Assembly (NCBI RefSeq): GCF_045762675.1
Contig: NZ_JBJDLK010000004.1
Location: forward strand, 62,001 to 126,000
From: Elizabethkingia meningoseptica_A
GTDB taxonomy: Bacteria; Bacteroidota; Bacteroidia; Flavobacteriales; Weeksellaceae
Direction: 5' to 3'
DNA: 64,000 nucleotides
Shown: piece by piece, positions 1 through 9,700 of the stretch
Numbering within the stretch: the stretch's first letter is position 1
How the letters are laid out: the number at the start of each line of letters is the position of its first letter
Position numbers and translations under genes: made by a program
The notes under the pieces: generated by a model
What the model was told of the DNA's origin: nothing
The model's database searches: none
What the model saw: the letters and a program-made list of their open reading frames with translations, nothing else

Positions 1-438
1 TTGGTCTAATGCCTCTAAATCGCTTTCAGATAAGTTAGGTGAAAGCTTTTTCATTGGTATTGCCAGTACAACAGCTTCAAAAACGAGTTGTGCTATATTA
101 AACTCATATTCGTTCTGCGGAATAACAATAACTTCTTCGTTACTGTCGTCGTACTCTTCTCCGAATTTTACCAAAACCTTTATTTCGTTTGAAATAGGGT
201 GGTCAAATTCCTCATTACTGATGTCACAGATTAATTGAACTATACCTTCAACTTTGATTTCAAATTCTAAAAAAGTTGAATGCTTGTCCAGCAAAACATT
301 CACCTGAAGTGACGCTTTGTCGAACTCCTGTTCAATCTCAAATAAATTAAAGAACTCCTGTTTTACATCAAAAATAAAATCGTGCTTACCGTTTTTTAAA
401 CCTGTAAATGCGATGTTGTAGTTTCTGATTTTATCCAT
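1..438 (-). CDS. DUF177 (YceD-like) protein, 3' end cut by window edge
   Basis: The reading frame opens at an ATG (438-436) and stays open to the left edge, giving 146 residues that begin MDKIRNYNIAFTGLKNGKHD. A VQLICDISNEEF stretch near residue 85 and an acidic C-terminal part match the DUF177/YceD family. In Bacteria this family usually lies directly before rpmF (ribosomal protein L32) and is linked to 23S rRNA or large-subunit biogenesis, so rpmF probably follows outside the window. It lies 48 bp downstream of pdxA on the same strand but has its own TAnnTTTG promoter. The family call rests on sequence style and context; the exact role is inferred. Confidence 0.75.
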   Translation of the reverse strand, partial: MDKIRNYNIAFTGLKNGKHDFIFDVKQEFFNLFEIEQEFDKASLQVNVLLDKHSTFLEFEIKVEGIVQLICDISNEEFDHPISNEIKVLVKFGEEYDDSNEEVIVIPQNEYEFNIAQLVFEAVVLAIPMKKLSPNLSESDLEALDQ

Positions 439-450
439 AAAAATGGTTTG

Positions 451-458
451 CAAAAATA
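451..458 (-). promoter_or_regulatory. Promoter -7 element for the DUF177 gene
   Basis: TATTTTTG on the minus strand fits the Bacteroidota consensus TAnnTTTG and ends 13 bp before the DUF177 start codon. Confidence 0.5.
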
Positions 459-486
459 AATTAAATAATTGATATTACAAAGTAAA

Positions 487-1575
487 TTATTCATTTTCTT
501 CAGGTAAGTCTTCATCAATTCCATTTGCATCGAAGGTTTTCTTCGGCTGGAGCTTGTTTTGAAGTAATTCCTGATATTCTCTTCTGTTCTGGAAAATTTT
601 AATTCCTGTAAAAATTGCTTCTTCAAAAGATTGCGCATCGGCAATATTCTGTCCTGCAATATCATATGCAGTTCCGTGATCCGGTGACGTTCTTATAAAA
701 GGAAGTCCGGCACTGTAATTTACACCTTCTTCATACGATATTGTTTTGAATGGAGTAAGTCCCTGATCGTGATACATAGCAAGAACTGCATCATACGCTT
801 TGTATTTTTCAGGCTGGAAAAAACTATCAGCAGGGAAGGGGCCAAAAGCTAAAATACCTTCGTCGAATAATTCATTAATTGCCGGGCTGATAATTTCTAT
901 TTCTTCCTGTCCGATGCTGCCGCCGTCTCCGGCATGCGGATTAAGTCCAAGTATAGCAATTTTAGGTTTCTGAACACAAAAATCTTCACGCAGGGTCTGG
1001 TTAAGTGTTCTAACCTGTTTTATAATTCTGTCTTTTGTTATTTTCGAAGCGACTTCCGAAACCGGAATATGATGAGTAGATACGGCTACTTTTAAATCTT
1101 CAGTGACCATAAACATCAATGCTTTTTGCTTGAATTTCGCTTCCAGATATTCTGTGTGTCCGGTATAGTTGAATCCCTGCTTCAGCATTTCATCCTTGTT
1201 AATAGGAGCTGTAACCAGTACATCGATTTCACCTTTCATTAATGCTTCGGTTGCTGCTTCCAGAGACTGAATGGCTAAAGAAGTTGATTCTTCAGTAGGT
1301 TTCCCAAATTCAATATTAACATTGTCTTTCCATAGGTTTACAATATTAATTTCACCATGCTTTAGCTGTGAAGCCTGTTGGGTAAGGTGATAATTCTGGT
1401 TGACTTTGAAAACGTTTTTCTGGTAGGAAAATAACTTTCCGGAACCGAATATTACCGGTGTGAAAAAATCCAGTATGGACTTTTCTTTTAAGGTCTTAAT
1501 GATAATCTCCGGTCCAATGCCGTTGAAATCCCCGATAGAGATTCCTACACGTATTTTATGCTGCTTAGCACTCAT
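487..1575 (-). CDS. pdxA: 4-hydroxythreonine-4-phosphate dehydrogenase
   Basis: PdxA oxidises 4-phosphohydroxy-L-threonine in the DXP-dependent branch of vitamin B6 (pyridoxal phosphate) synthesis, in the cytoplasm. The 362-residue protein starts VGISIGDFNGIGPEI near residue 10. It carries the three metal-binding histidine regions of the family: YTGHTEYLEAKF (~140), GLNPHAGDGG (~213) and MYHDQGLTPFK (~267), followed by RTSPDHGTAYDIAG. The length is close to other flavobacterial PdxA proteins, slightly longer than the ~330 residues of enterobacteria, with an acidic C-terminal tail. It is transcribed divergently from ribE across only 43 bp, so two B-vitamin genes share one control region. It is complete and the call is secure. 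Confidence 0.95.
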   Translation of the reverse strand: MSAKQHKIRVGISIGDFNGIGPEIIIKTLKEKSILDFFTPVIFGSGKLFSYQKNVFKVNQNYHLTQQASQLKHGEINIVNLWKDNVNIEFGKPTEESTSLAIQSLEAATEALMKGEIDVLVTAPINKDEMLKQGFNYTGHTEYLEAKFKQKALMFMVTEDLKVAVSTHHIPVSEVASKITKDRIIKQVRTLNQTLREDFCVQKPKIAILGLNPHAGDGGSIGQEEIEIISPAINELFDEGILAFGPFPADSFFQPEKYKAYDAVLAMYHDQGLTPFKTISYEEGVNYSAGLPFIRTSPDHGTAYDIAGQNIADAQSFEEAIFTGIKIFQNRREYQELLQNKLQPKKTFDANGIDEDLPEENE

Positions 1576-1582
1576 TTTTTGC

Positions 1583-1590
1583 TATCTTTG
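1583..1590 (+). promoter_or_regulatory. Promoter -7 element for ribE
   Basis: TATCTTTG matches TAnnTTTG and lies 28 bp before the ribE start. It is only 6 bp from the opposing pdxA element, so polymerase bound at one would be expected to cover the other. Confidence 0.6.
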
Positions 1591-1596
1591 AAGATA

Positions 1597-1604
1597 CAAA
1601 TTTA
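1597..1604 (-). promoter_or_regulatory. Promoter -7 element for pdxA
   Basis: TAAATTTG on the minus strand matches TAnnTTTG and lies 21 bp before the pdxA ATG. Its upstream part falls inside ribE coding sequence, interleaved with the ribE promoter. Confidence 0.5.
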
Positions 1605-1618
1605 ATATTTTTAAATCA

Positions 1619-2200
1619 ATGTTTACTGGAATTATTGAAGCGATAGGAAAAGTGGAAGATATTGTCCATGAAGAAGCTAATGTTCATTATACAATAAGTA
1701 GTCCTTTTACCGGAGAATTGAAAATTGATCAGAGTGTTGCACATAACGGCTGCTGCCTTACTGTGGTTGCTATTGAAGGTAATAAATATGTAGTTACCGC
1801 AATAAAGGAAACCCTGGAGGTTACCGCACTAAAAGATCTGAAAACAGGAGATCTGGTAAACCTGGAACGCTGTATGATTATGAACAGCCGTCTGGACGGA
1901 CATATTGTACAGGGACATGTAGATCAGACGGGTATTTTAGATTCAATTGAAAGCCAGGACGGAAGTTATCTGCTTACCTTTACCTATGATGAAAAAGATT
2001 TCACAACAGTAAATAAGGGATCGATAACCGTAAACGGAATCAGTCTTACCGTTGTAAACAGTCAGAAAGGACAGTTCTCTGTAGCATTGATTCCTTATAC
2101 TTGGGAACATACCAATATGCACCGATTGAACAAAGGTGACAGAATTAATTTAGAATTTGATATTATTGGCAAGTATGTTGCCAAGCTTATGAATAAATAA
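1619..2200 (+). CDS. ribE: Riboflavin synthase, alpha chain
   Basis: The enzyme dismutates two 6,7-dimethyl-8-ribityllumazine molecules to riboflavin, the last step of vitamin B2 synthesis. At 193 residues it begins with the typical MFTGIIEAIGKVE. It contains two lumazine-binding barrel repeats, each with a matching signature: AHNGCCLTVV (~42-51) in the first and TVNGISLTVV (~138-147) in the second. MNSRLDGHIVQGHVD lies between them. The gene stands apart from other rib genes. It is followed after 3 bp by a histidine kinase gene, so the two are probably co-transcribed. Complete. Confidence 0.95.
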   Translation: MFTGIIEAIGKVEDIVHEEANVHYTISSPFTGELKIDQSVAHNGCCLTVVAIEGNKYVVTAIKETLEVTALKDLKTGDLVNLERCMIMNSRLDGHIVQGHVDQTGILDSIESQDGSYLLTFTYDEKDFTTVNKGSITVNGISLTVVNSQKGQFSVALIPYTWEHTNMHRLNKGDRINLEFDIIGKYVAKLMNK

Positions 2201-2203
2201 TAT

Positions 2204-3664
2204 ATGGCTATAATAGGTCGGAGGGGAATAAGTCTTCAGCTTAAGATTTTTTCGGGATTGATTTTGGTATCCTTGCTTTCAATTGCAGGGACTACGCTTA
2301 TTTCATATCTGGTTATCCGGAGAGTGGCACAGGTGCAAAATGAAACATCTCTTCAGAATAAATCTTTAGCACTGACTACAGCGCTGGATTATGCAATTAC
2401 CCATTCGGGTATAACAAAAGATAACATCGCTCAGGAGCTTCGATATAAGCTGATGGAGATTTCCGATATTAACGGATTGCTTGATATTATATTATATGAT
2501 AGTAAAGGCCGGTTCCTCGTATCCAATAAAGATGCAGACCTTATAAAGCAAAAGCAGATTCCGCCGGAGGTGCTGAAGAAAATTCTGCACAGTGATGGTG
2601 GTGCTTTAGATTACAGATATTATGATGATAAGAGTAGTGCGGTTATTACATCATCATACAGAATATTAAGGGATGATCCCAGTCTGGAATCTGAACCTCT
2701 GGCAATTGCTTATTTTCCTTCTTATTATTTTAATAACCAATATGTGGATATCTTCAACAAGCACTTGCAGTTTATTGTACTGGTGAATGTATTTGCTGTA
2801 CTGTTAAGTGTTTTTATAAGCTGGAGGATTTCCAAAAATATTACAAAAACCATTACGACTATTTCATCCAAGATAAGTGATGAGGGGCGTGATCTGAAAC
2901 CTATTAAATATTCGAGCAGAGATGAGCTGAGTGTATTGGTGCGGGCTTATAACAGAATGATCTATCAGCTTAGAGAACAGGCGCAGCTTAAGGCGCAGGT
3001 AGAAAGAGAAATGGCCTGGCGTGAAATGGCAAAGCAGGTAGCTCATGAGGTGAAAAATCCGCTAACGCCTATGAAGCTGACTATTCAGAATTTTGAAAGA
3101 AAATTTGATCCTCAGGATCCTGAGATTGAAAATAAGGTGCATAAGATGAGTAAAGTGGTCGTGGATCAGATTGATCTTATTGCAGAAGTTGCAAGTGCCT
3201 TTTCTGAGTTTGCCAAATTACCAGAGAAAGAAGATGCTATACTTAACCTGAACGATGAAGTTCGGAAGATTGTAGATGTATTTGATAAAAACGACATCTT
3301 TATTCATTCCAATAAGGAAAATATCATGCTGAAGTTCGACAGGATTTATATAAGCAGGATTATGACCAATCTTATTACCAATGCACAGCAGGCGAGTGTA
3401 TATGGAAAACGGTCTATTATTAATATCGACCTTGAACAGTTCAATAAAAAAGTAACCATTAAGGTAGAGGATAACGGAAGCGGAATTGAAAAAGAAAAAC
3501 TGGAACAGATTTTCGAACCTAATTTTACCACAAAAAGTAGTGGGATGGGGTTAGGTTTAACGATGGTTCGTAAAATGATTGAAGAATATAGAGGTACGAT
3601 CTCTGTAAAATCGGATGTTGGAAAGGGAACCCGCTTTACCATTACCTTACCTGCAGGAATTTAA
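2204..3664 (+). CDS. NtrY-like membrane sensor histidine kinase
   Basis: A 486-residue kinase with a transmembrane segment at ~13-37, an extracytoplasmic sensor region of ~150 residues, a second membrane segment at ~187-207 and a HAMP linker. The dimerisation domain has the phospho-acceptor His at ~281 in QVAHEVKNPLTPMKL, a variant typical of NtrY-type kinases. The ATPase domain follows, with NLITNAQQA, VEDNGSGI and GMGLGLTMVRKM. No response regulator is adjacent, so the partner is elsewhere. It lies 3 bp after ribE and its stop codon overlaps the trmN6 start by one base (TAATG), suggesting translational coupling. The signal it senses cannot be read from the sequence. Confidence 0.85.
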   Translation: MAIIGRRGISLQLKIFSGLILVSLLSIAGTTLISYLVIRRVAQVQNETSLQNKSLALTTALDYAITHSGITKDNIAQELRYKLMEISDINGLLDIILYDSKGRFLVSNKDADLIKQKQIPPEVLKKILHSDGGALDYRYYDDKSSAVITSSYRILRDDPSLESEPLAIAYFPSYYFNNQYVDIFNKHLQFIVLVNVFAVLLSVFISWRISKNITKTITTISSKISDEGRDLKPIKYSSRDELSVLVRAYNRMIYQLREQAQLKAQVEREMAWREMAKQVAHEVKNPLTPMKLTIQNFERKFDPQDPEIENKVHKMSKVVVDQIDLIAEVASAFSEFAKLPEKEDAILNLNDEVRKIVDVFDKNDIFIHSNKENIMLKFDRIYISRIMTNLITNAQQASVYGKRSIINIDLEQFNKKVTIKVEDNGSGIEKEKLEQIFEPNFTTKSSGMGLGLTMVRKMIEEYRGTISVKSDVGKGTRFTITLPAGI

Positions 3665-4353
3665 TGAAGCCATTTGTTTTCAAACAATTTGAAATTCTTC
3701 AGGACAAAGAAGTTTTTCGTGTAGGAACCGATGGTGTCTTGCTGGGGGCGCTTTGTGATGCGGGTAATGCTTTAAATGTGCTTGAAGTAGGATGTGGTAC
3801 GGGGCTTATTTCTCTTATGTTGGCGCAAAGATTTCCCACCCTGAAAATACAGGCTTTGGATATTAATTCTAAAGCGGTTCATATTGCGGCGCAAAACTTC
3901 GGTAACGCTCCATTTTCTGACAGATTAAAAGTTGTTGAGTCTGATTATAACAGTTTCGCTGAATCGGTCGAATATGATCTTATTGTAAGTAATCCCCCGT
4001 ATTTTGAAGCAGATAACTCTAAAGATCTTATTGCAAGACATCAGGTGCTGTTGTCTTTTGAACAGTTGATTTTAAAAAGTACAAGGCTGCTTTCGGATAA
4101 GGGTATTCTTTCTGTAGTCATCCCGAGTGATGGTGCTGGAAGTTTTACACAAATGGCAGAAAAGGCAGATTTATATCTTATAAGAAGGGTAGACATATAT
4201 GGTATATTTGGCGGAAAGCTGAAAAGAAATATTCTGGAATTCTCTAAGGACCCAAAAGAACTGGTAACAGAAGAACTGGTGCTTGAAAAAGATAAAAGAA
4301 TTTATTCAGACGAATATAAACGATTAACAAAAGATTTTCATCCGATGTTTTAA
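3664..4353 (+). CDS. trmN6: tRNA1(Val) A37 N6-methyltransferase (TrmN6/YfiC family)
   Basis: This Rossmann-fold SAM-dependent methyltransferase is expected to make N6-methyladenosine at position 37 of a valine tRNA. The 229-residue protein opens FKQFEILQDKEVFRVGTDG, a family hallmark. It has the SAM-binding loop VLEVGCGTGLISLML (~40-54) and the catalytic amino-methyltransferase motif NPPYFE (~115). The start overlaps the upstream kinase stop, and the gene ends just before a strong terminator. The family match is clear; tRNA specificity is taken from characterised homologues. Confidence 0.85.
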   Translation: MKPFVFKQFEILQDKEVFRVGTDGVLLGALCDAGNALNVLEVGCGTGLISLMLAQRFPTLKIQALDINSKAVHIAAQNFGNAPFSDRLKVVESDYNSFAESVEYDLIVSNPPYFEADNSKDLIARHQVLLSFEQLILKSTRLLSDKGILSVVIPSDGAGSFTQMAEKADLYLIRRVDIYGIFGGKLKRNILEFSKDPKELVTEELVLEKDKRIYSDEYKRLTKDFHPMF

Positions 4354-4386
4354 AAAAAAGACCCGACAGCCGTCGGGTCTTTTTTA
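4352..4386. terminator. Strong bidirectional terminator between trmN6 and ftsE
   Basis: GACCCGAC (4360-4367), loop AGCC, GTCGGGTC (4372-4379), flanked by an A-tract and a T-tract. It can end transcription of both convergent units. Confidence 0.85.
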
Positions 4387-4402
4387 CAATATTTATCATT
4401 TA

Positions 4403-5113
4403 TTATTCAAACAGTTCAGCAGTGTTCATTACTGAAACTTTACCGTCTTCACAACGGATTGCCTCAGCAGGGTAGTTCTGAATCATGTGATAGTCATGTG
4501 TAGCCATTAGTACGGCGCAGTTGCGCTCTTTTGAAATGTTGGTCAGTAACAACATGATTTCATTAGAGGTTTCAGGGTCAAGGTTTCCGGTAGGCTCATC
4601 CGCAAGGATAAGTTCAGGGTGATTAAGCAATGCTCTTGCGATAGCAATACGTTGCTGCTCTCCTCCGGAAAGTTCGTGTGGCATTTTATGCTTTTTAGTT
4701 TTCATACCAACACTGTCCAGTACCTCGTCGATACGGTCTCCGATAAGCCTTTTATCTTTCCAGCCGGTTGCCTGTAATACGAATATCAGATTCTTTTCAA
4801 TCGTTCTGTCGGTAAGTAACTGGAAGTCCTGAAATACAATGCCTAATTTTCTTCTTAAAGGCGGAATATCTGATGTTCTTAATTTTGATAAATCAAAACC
4901 TACGACTTCTCCAATGCCTTGCCTTAGCGGAAGATCTCCGTAAAGAACTTTTAGCAGTGAGCTTTTTCCAGATCCAGTTTTTCCAATTAGGTAACAAAAT
5001 CTTCCTTTCTTAATATTAAGATTAACATCTGAAAGAACGGTGAAATTTTTTTGAATTATTTTAGCGTTCTTAAGAACGATGACATCGTCACCATGCTCAT
5101 GTTTATGTGGCAT
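4403..5113 (-). CDS. ftsE: Cell-division ABC ATPase FtsE
   Basis: A 236-residue ABC ATPase with Walker A GKTGSGKSS (~43-51), the Q-loop FQDFQLL, the signature LSGGEQQRIAIARAL, Walker B LILADEPTGNLDP and the H-loop ATHD. FtsE with FtsX activates peptidoglycan hydrolases at the septum. The early insert SSLLKVLYGDLPLRQGIGEVVGF is like FtsE. The N-terminus is His/Glu-rich (MPHKHEHGDD). No ftsX lies on either side, so the permease must be encoded elsewhere, as is common in flavobacteria. A LolD/MacB-type ATPase is the main alternative. Confidence 0.75.
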   Translation of the reverse strand: MPHKHEHGDDVIVLKNAKIIQKNFTVLSDVNLNIKKGRFCYLIGKTGSGKSSLLKVLYGDLPLRQGIGEVVGFDLSKLRTSDIPPLRRKLGIVFQDFQLLTDRTIEKNLIFVLQATGWKDKRLIGDRIDEVLDSVGMKTKKHKMPHELSGGEQQRIAIARALLNHPELILADEPTGNLDPETSNEIMLLLTNISKERNCAVLMATHDYHMIQNYPAEAIRCEDGKVSVMNTAELFE

Positions 5114-5230
5114 AACTTTATTTTTAATAATTGAAACCAGTAAATTATAAAGGTTTTAGAGGCTAAAAATACAAAAAACTTTTTTAGAAATAAATGTGTT
5201 TTGTGCGAAATCGATGTTTGGTATAAAATA

Positions 5231-5263
5231 AAAATACCTAAAGCATCCTGCTTCAGGTATTTT
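5231..5263 (-). terminator. Terminator of rpmH
   Basis: An inverted repeat (AAAATACCT with GC pairs closing a short loop, then AGGTATTTT) lies just downstream of rpmH on its strand and is followed by a T-rich run. Confidence 0.7.
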
Positions 5264-5285
5264 AAAATCTATAATAATACAGAAA

Positions 5286-5441
5286 TTATCTCTTAGCTCT
5301 TGATGCGCTAACAGTCAATCTCTTTCTGCCTTTAGCTCTTCTTGCAGCCAAAACTCTTCTACCATTTGGCGTTGACATTCTTTCTCTGAAACCGTGTTTG
5401 TTTCTTTTCTTTCTTTCTGATGGCTGGAATGTTCTTTTCAT
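5286..5441 (-). CDS. rpmH: 50S ribosomal protein L34
   Basis: A 51-residue, very Arg/Lys-rich protein that begins MKRTFQPSERKKRNKHGFRE and contains RVLAARRAKGRKRLTVS near its end. This is the L34 signature and normal length for the family. It is a structural protein of the large ribosomal subunit. In many bacteria rpmH is next to rnpA and near dnaA; here it is a single-gene unit between ftsE and a DHH phosphoesterase, with its own promoter and terminator. The gene is short enough to be easily missed, but the call is certain. Confidence 0.95.
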   Translation of the reverse strand: MKRTFQPSERKKRNKHGFRERMSTPNGRRVLAARRAKGRKRLTVSASRAKR

Positions 5442-5489
5442 TACTTAGTATATTTATAATTAGTAATATTCTGTTATTATTTTCAGACT

Positions 5490-5497
5490 GCAAATGT
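5490..5497 (-). promoter_or_regulatory. Promoter -7 element for rpmH
   Basis: TACATTTG on the minus strand (TAnnTTTG), giving an expected leader of about 45 bases before rpmH. Confidence 0.6.
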
Positions 5498-5555
5498 ATG
5501 TAATTTTTATTAATTAGCAAAAATATTTTTATTTTTTATTCGGGATTGCAGTTAA

Positions 5556-5563
5556 TATCTTTG
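5556..5563 (+). promoter_or_regulatory. Promoter -7 element for the DHH phosphoesterase gene
   Basis: TATCTTTG followed by C (TAnnTTTG), 25 bp before the start codon at 5589. Confidence 0.65.
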
Positions 5564-5588
5564 CAAAATTATTTTTTAATGCCCATTT

Positions 5589-6593
5589 ATGTTTTCAAAC
5601 CAAGAACTTTCAGATATTAAAAACCTGCTTCAACCTGATAAAGAGATTGTTATTGTTACTCATTATAATCCGGATGGTGATGCAATTGGTTCCAGTCTTG
5701 GACTAAAACATGCACTGAAAAGTGCCGGAATTGAGGCAACAATAGTGGTTCCAAATGACTTTCCGAGATTCCTGAAATGGATGCCCGATTCCAAGCAGAT
5801 TATGATATCGGAATTCAAAAGAAAAAAAGTTGCAGAGATACTTCATAATGCCGATGTTATTTTTTGTTTAGACTTTAATACATTGTCCAGAATTGGATTT
5901 ATTGGTGAATGGATCGCCAGATCGTCTGCTGCAAAAATTCTTATAGACCACCATCAGATGCCGGATGAGTTTGACTATGTGTATTCCGATACCACTATTC
6001 CGGCGACCTGTCAGATGGTATACCATTTTTTAGAAGCAATGGGATGGGAAAGTAACATTTCTGAAGATAGTGCAAGATGTCTTTATACAGGTATTATGAC
6101 AGACACGGGAGGTTTCCGTTTCAGATCTACAAGTGCTACAACCCACAGAATTATTGCAAATCTTATTGAAAGAGGTGCCGATCCTGCTCAGATTACTTCC
6201 GATACCTGGGATACCAATACAATAAGCCGTTTACATTTACTTTCATTGGTATTAAGCAGAATAGAGCTGATAAAAGAAGGAACAGTTGCTGTTTTATGGC
6301 TTAAACGTGAAGAGATGGAACGGTTTGGCTTTGAAAAAGGAGCTACCGAAGGTTTTGTAAATTACGGATTAAGTGTTCTTGGAGTTAAAATGTCTGCTTT
6401 CTTTATGGAAGATATTCAGGAAGACTTTATAAAAATATCTTTCCGTTCTAAAGACGAACTGGATGTTAATCAGTTTTCCAGAAGTTATTTTAGTGGCGGC
6501 GGTCATATTAATGCTGCCGGAGGCCGTTCCGAACTTTCTATGGAAGATACAATACAAAGATTCAAAGAAATTATAGAGAAAGAGAATTTCTAG
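5589..6593 (+). CDS. DHH/DHHA1 phosphoesterase (NrnA-like oligoribonuclease / pAp phosphatase)
   Basis: Proteins of this family break down short RNA oligonucleotides (or pGpG/c-di-AMP products) and dephosphorylate 3'-phosphoadenosine 5'-phosphate in the cytoplasm. The 334-residue protein shows HYNPDGDAIGSSLGL (~25-39), a central Asp in FCLDFN (~95), the DHH motif IDHHQMPD (~118) and DTGGFRFRST. It ends with the DHHA1 substrate-binding domain, including SGGGHINAAGG (~306). Length and order fit NrnA of Bacillus. It is monocistronic, with a promoter of its own. Which of the family's substrates it prefers is not visible. Confidence 0.85.
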   Translation: MFSNQELSDIKNLLQPDKEIVIVTHYNPDGDAIGSSLGLKHALKSAGIEATIVVPNDFPRFLKWMPDSKQIMISEFKRKKVAEILHNADVIFCLDFNTLSRIGFIGEWIARSSAAKILIDHHQMPDEFDYVYSDTTIPATCQMVYHFLEAMGWESNISEDSARCLYTGIMTDTGGFRFRSTSATTHRIIANLIERGADPAQITSDTWDTNTISRLHLLSLVLSRIELIKEGTVAVLWLKREEMERFGFEKGATEGFVNYGLSVLGVKMSAFFMEDIQEDFIKISFRSKDELDVNQFSRSYFSGGGHINAAGGRSELSMEDTIQRFKEIIEKENF

Positions 6594-6679
6594 CCGTTGT
6601 TAAAGATACGTTAAAACGAGGTGCCGATAAGTTAACTATTCCTTAAAGCTAACTTATTATTCCCGCAAAAAACGAAAGG

Positions 6680-6687
6680 TACTTTTG
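6680..6687 (+). promoter_or_regulatory. Promoter -7 element for the Oar-like receptor
   Basis: TACTTTTG (TAnnTTTG), 22 bp before the ATG at 6710, implying a short leader of about 17 bases. Confidence 0.6.
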
Positions 6688-6709
6688 TAGGAACAATATA
6701 AAACTACCT

Positions 6710-9700
6710 ATGAAACGTATCAATGTAGCTCTGGCATTTATGCTCCTGAGTTTTGGAAGTATAAATGCTTTTGCCCAGACAACACAGGCTTCTATTCTTG
6801 GCCGCATTGTGAATCAGAGCAATGCGCCGCAAATAAAATCCAAAGTAAAAATTGTTAACGAGTCTACGGGGTTCACTTCCGAAACACTTACCAATTCCAA
6901 CGGGGAATATATCTTTAAAGAAATACCTTTAGGTGGACCTTACAGGGTTATTGTAGATGGACAGGAAAAGAAAGAAGGCTATAATGTTAACTTTGGTGAT
7001 CAGCTTACCATAAATATCAACCTTACAGATTCTAACGAAAAAAATATTAAAGAGGTTATCGTTACCGGAAACCTGAAAAATAAAATTGGGAATCTTGGCG
7101 CAGCAACAGCAGTTACCGCTAAAAATATAAGTATATTACCTGTTAACGGAAGGAATTTCACCAACCTTACAGAGCTTTCTCCTTTAAGTGGGAAAAACGG
7201 AAACCTTTCCGGACAGTTAGGTTCTTCTACGAATTATACGATTGATGGGATGACGGCTAAAAACCCTACTTCGGCAGGGTCAACAACCAGCAGAAGTGGT
7301 GCGCCATATTCAATCTCCATCGAAGCCGTACGGGAATTTAAAATCACAACCAACCAATATGATGTTACTTTAGGACGAAGTGGCGGAGGTACTATAAGTG
7401 CTGTTACCAAATCCGGTACCAATACACTTACAGGAAGTGTGTTTGAATATCAGCGTGCGGGATGGCTTAACAGTGGCTATGATATCAGAGGAAACCGGGT
7501 GAAGAATGATTTCTCAACTTACCAGTTTGGGTTTTCATTAGGTGGCCCGATCGTGAAGAATAAATTGCATTTCTTTATGGCATGGGATCACCAGCTGGAT
7601 AGTAAGCCACTAATTATTGCTGATGTAAGGAGCAGAGAAGATGAGTTGCGTCTGAATGTGACAAATCAAACCTTAAATAACGTTCTCAAAATAGGAAGAA
7701 GTGAATATGGTGTAGGAAATACACCACAGTTTGGAACATTTGACAGAACAAGAAACTCTGATGCCGGTTTCCTTCGTTTGGACTGGCAGATTAGTCCAAA
7801 ACATTTATTAACGTTAAGAAATAACTTTACATATGACTTTAATAAAAACGGGTTGGCGGATAATACCAACATCAACTTTTATGAATCGTATGGTAATGAC
7901 AAGAACTGGGATAATAGTTTATTGCTGACGTTAAGGTCTAATTTTAGTCCGGCTATAACCAATGAATTAAAATTCCAGCATTTATATACTTTCCAGAATA
8001 GTTATCAGAATGATGAATTAGGACATCCCGTTCCGCGCGCTATTGTAGAGCGTGTTGGCTCTAATATCGACGGGACTAATTTTAATACCAATATTCAGAT
8101 GGGAGGACACCGTTTCGGGCAGGAGTCTTTCAAAAATAATGTTTACCAGCTGGTGAACAACCTTTATTATAATACAGATAAAGTAAAGTATACCTTTGGT
8201 GTGGATCTGATGTATACACGCGCTAAATCTGTTTATGGAAGTGAGGTGAACGGAAGATTCCATTTTGACGGATTGGCTAATTTTGAAAATTTCACTCCTT
8301 ATAAATTTTATCGTGAAGTTCCATTATTAGCAGATCCTTCAGTGAAATCCAGTATCTGGAATTTAGGCTTCTACGGGCAAATGATGGCGAAGATTGCAAC
8401 AGGGCTTAATGTTACCGCCGGGTTAAGATTTGATTACGGAGGTTATCCAAAAGCCAAGCTTAATCAGAAGTTATTTGATGAAATGGGCATCAGAACGGAT
8501 AATAAGATTAAATCTTTCGTTATTCAGCCAAGGGTTCAGTTCGACTGGGATATCAATGAAAATCATAAAGATTTCATCAAGCTTGGTGGAGGTGTGTTTT
8601 CATCGGATATTAATAACTATATGCTGATCAATAATCTTTATTTTGACGGATTGCATTCTGCAACAGTAGATGTTGACCCGAGAAAAATTGGTCTTAAACC
8701 AGATTTTATAAACTACAGAAAAGATTATTCAACAGTTCCTTCCCTGGCGCAGTACCAGTTGCCAACTATTAACTATACCGGGAAAGATGCTAAAATTCCG
8801 GTTATTTACAAAGCGAATATTTCCTATAGCCACTTCTTTAATGAAAGATTCCGTGTCGGGATTTCCGGATATGCGGCGTTTGGAAGAAACAACTATTTCT
8901 ATTATGACAGAAATATGGTAGATAAGCCATTCTTTACATTGGCAAATGAAGATAACAGGGGCGTTTTTGTACCGGCGGATAAAATTAATACGGTGAATGG
9001 TAATTCTAACTGGCTGGATGGAACTGTCAATAAAAAATTCGGAAGAGTAATGGAGCTTGTAAGTGATGGTAAAGTCAACCAATATTCAGTTGTATTTGAT
9101 ACCAGTTACAGATATTATAAAGACGGAGAATTTACGGCAAGTTATACCTGGGCTGATATTAAAGACAATACCTCATATAACGGAAATGTAGCAAACTCTG
9201 CAATTTTATCCACGATGGTGAGCAGTGATCCTAGAGACCTTAGAATGGGCTATTCCGATAATCAGTTCAGACATAAGATCGTATTGTATGGAAATTCACC
9301 AACCTTTGCAGGCTTTACAATTGGTATAAGATATTCCGGAATCGGAGGTACGAGATTCTCCATGACAGCCGGAGGAAATATCAATGGAGACTTTGTAAAT
9401 AGTAATGACCTTGCCTATGTGTTTCCTAATCTTACAGCTTCATTGCTTAGCGATCCGAATGTAGGAAAAGCACTTAAAAATTATATTCAGGATTATAATA
9501 ATAAGATAGCGGAAAGAAATGGTGGGATAAATGGTTTTTACGGAATCTGGGATGTCAGAATCGCTAAAAAGCTGAAGTTTGAAAAAGTAGGTAATCTGGA
9601 ATTTTCAGTGGATATATTCAACTTTGCTAATCTGTTGAACAAAAAATGGGGTGTAAATGAATCTTATGGAAATACCAGTTTATATAAAATTGCTGGCTTT

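Noticed and set aside
4403..5113. A complete FtsEX pair
   Set aside because: Only the ATPase gene is present; no FtsX-like permease lies on either side.
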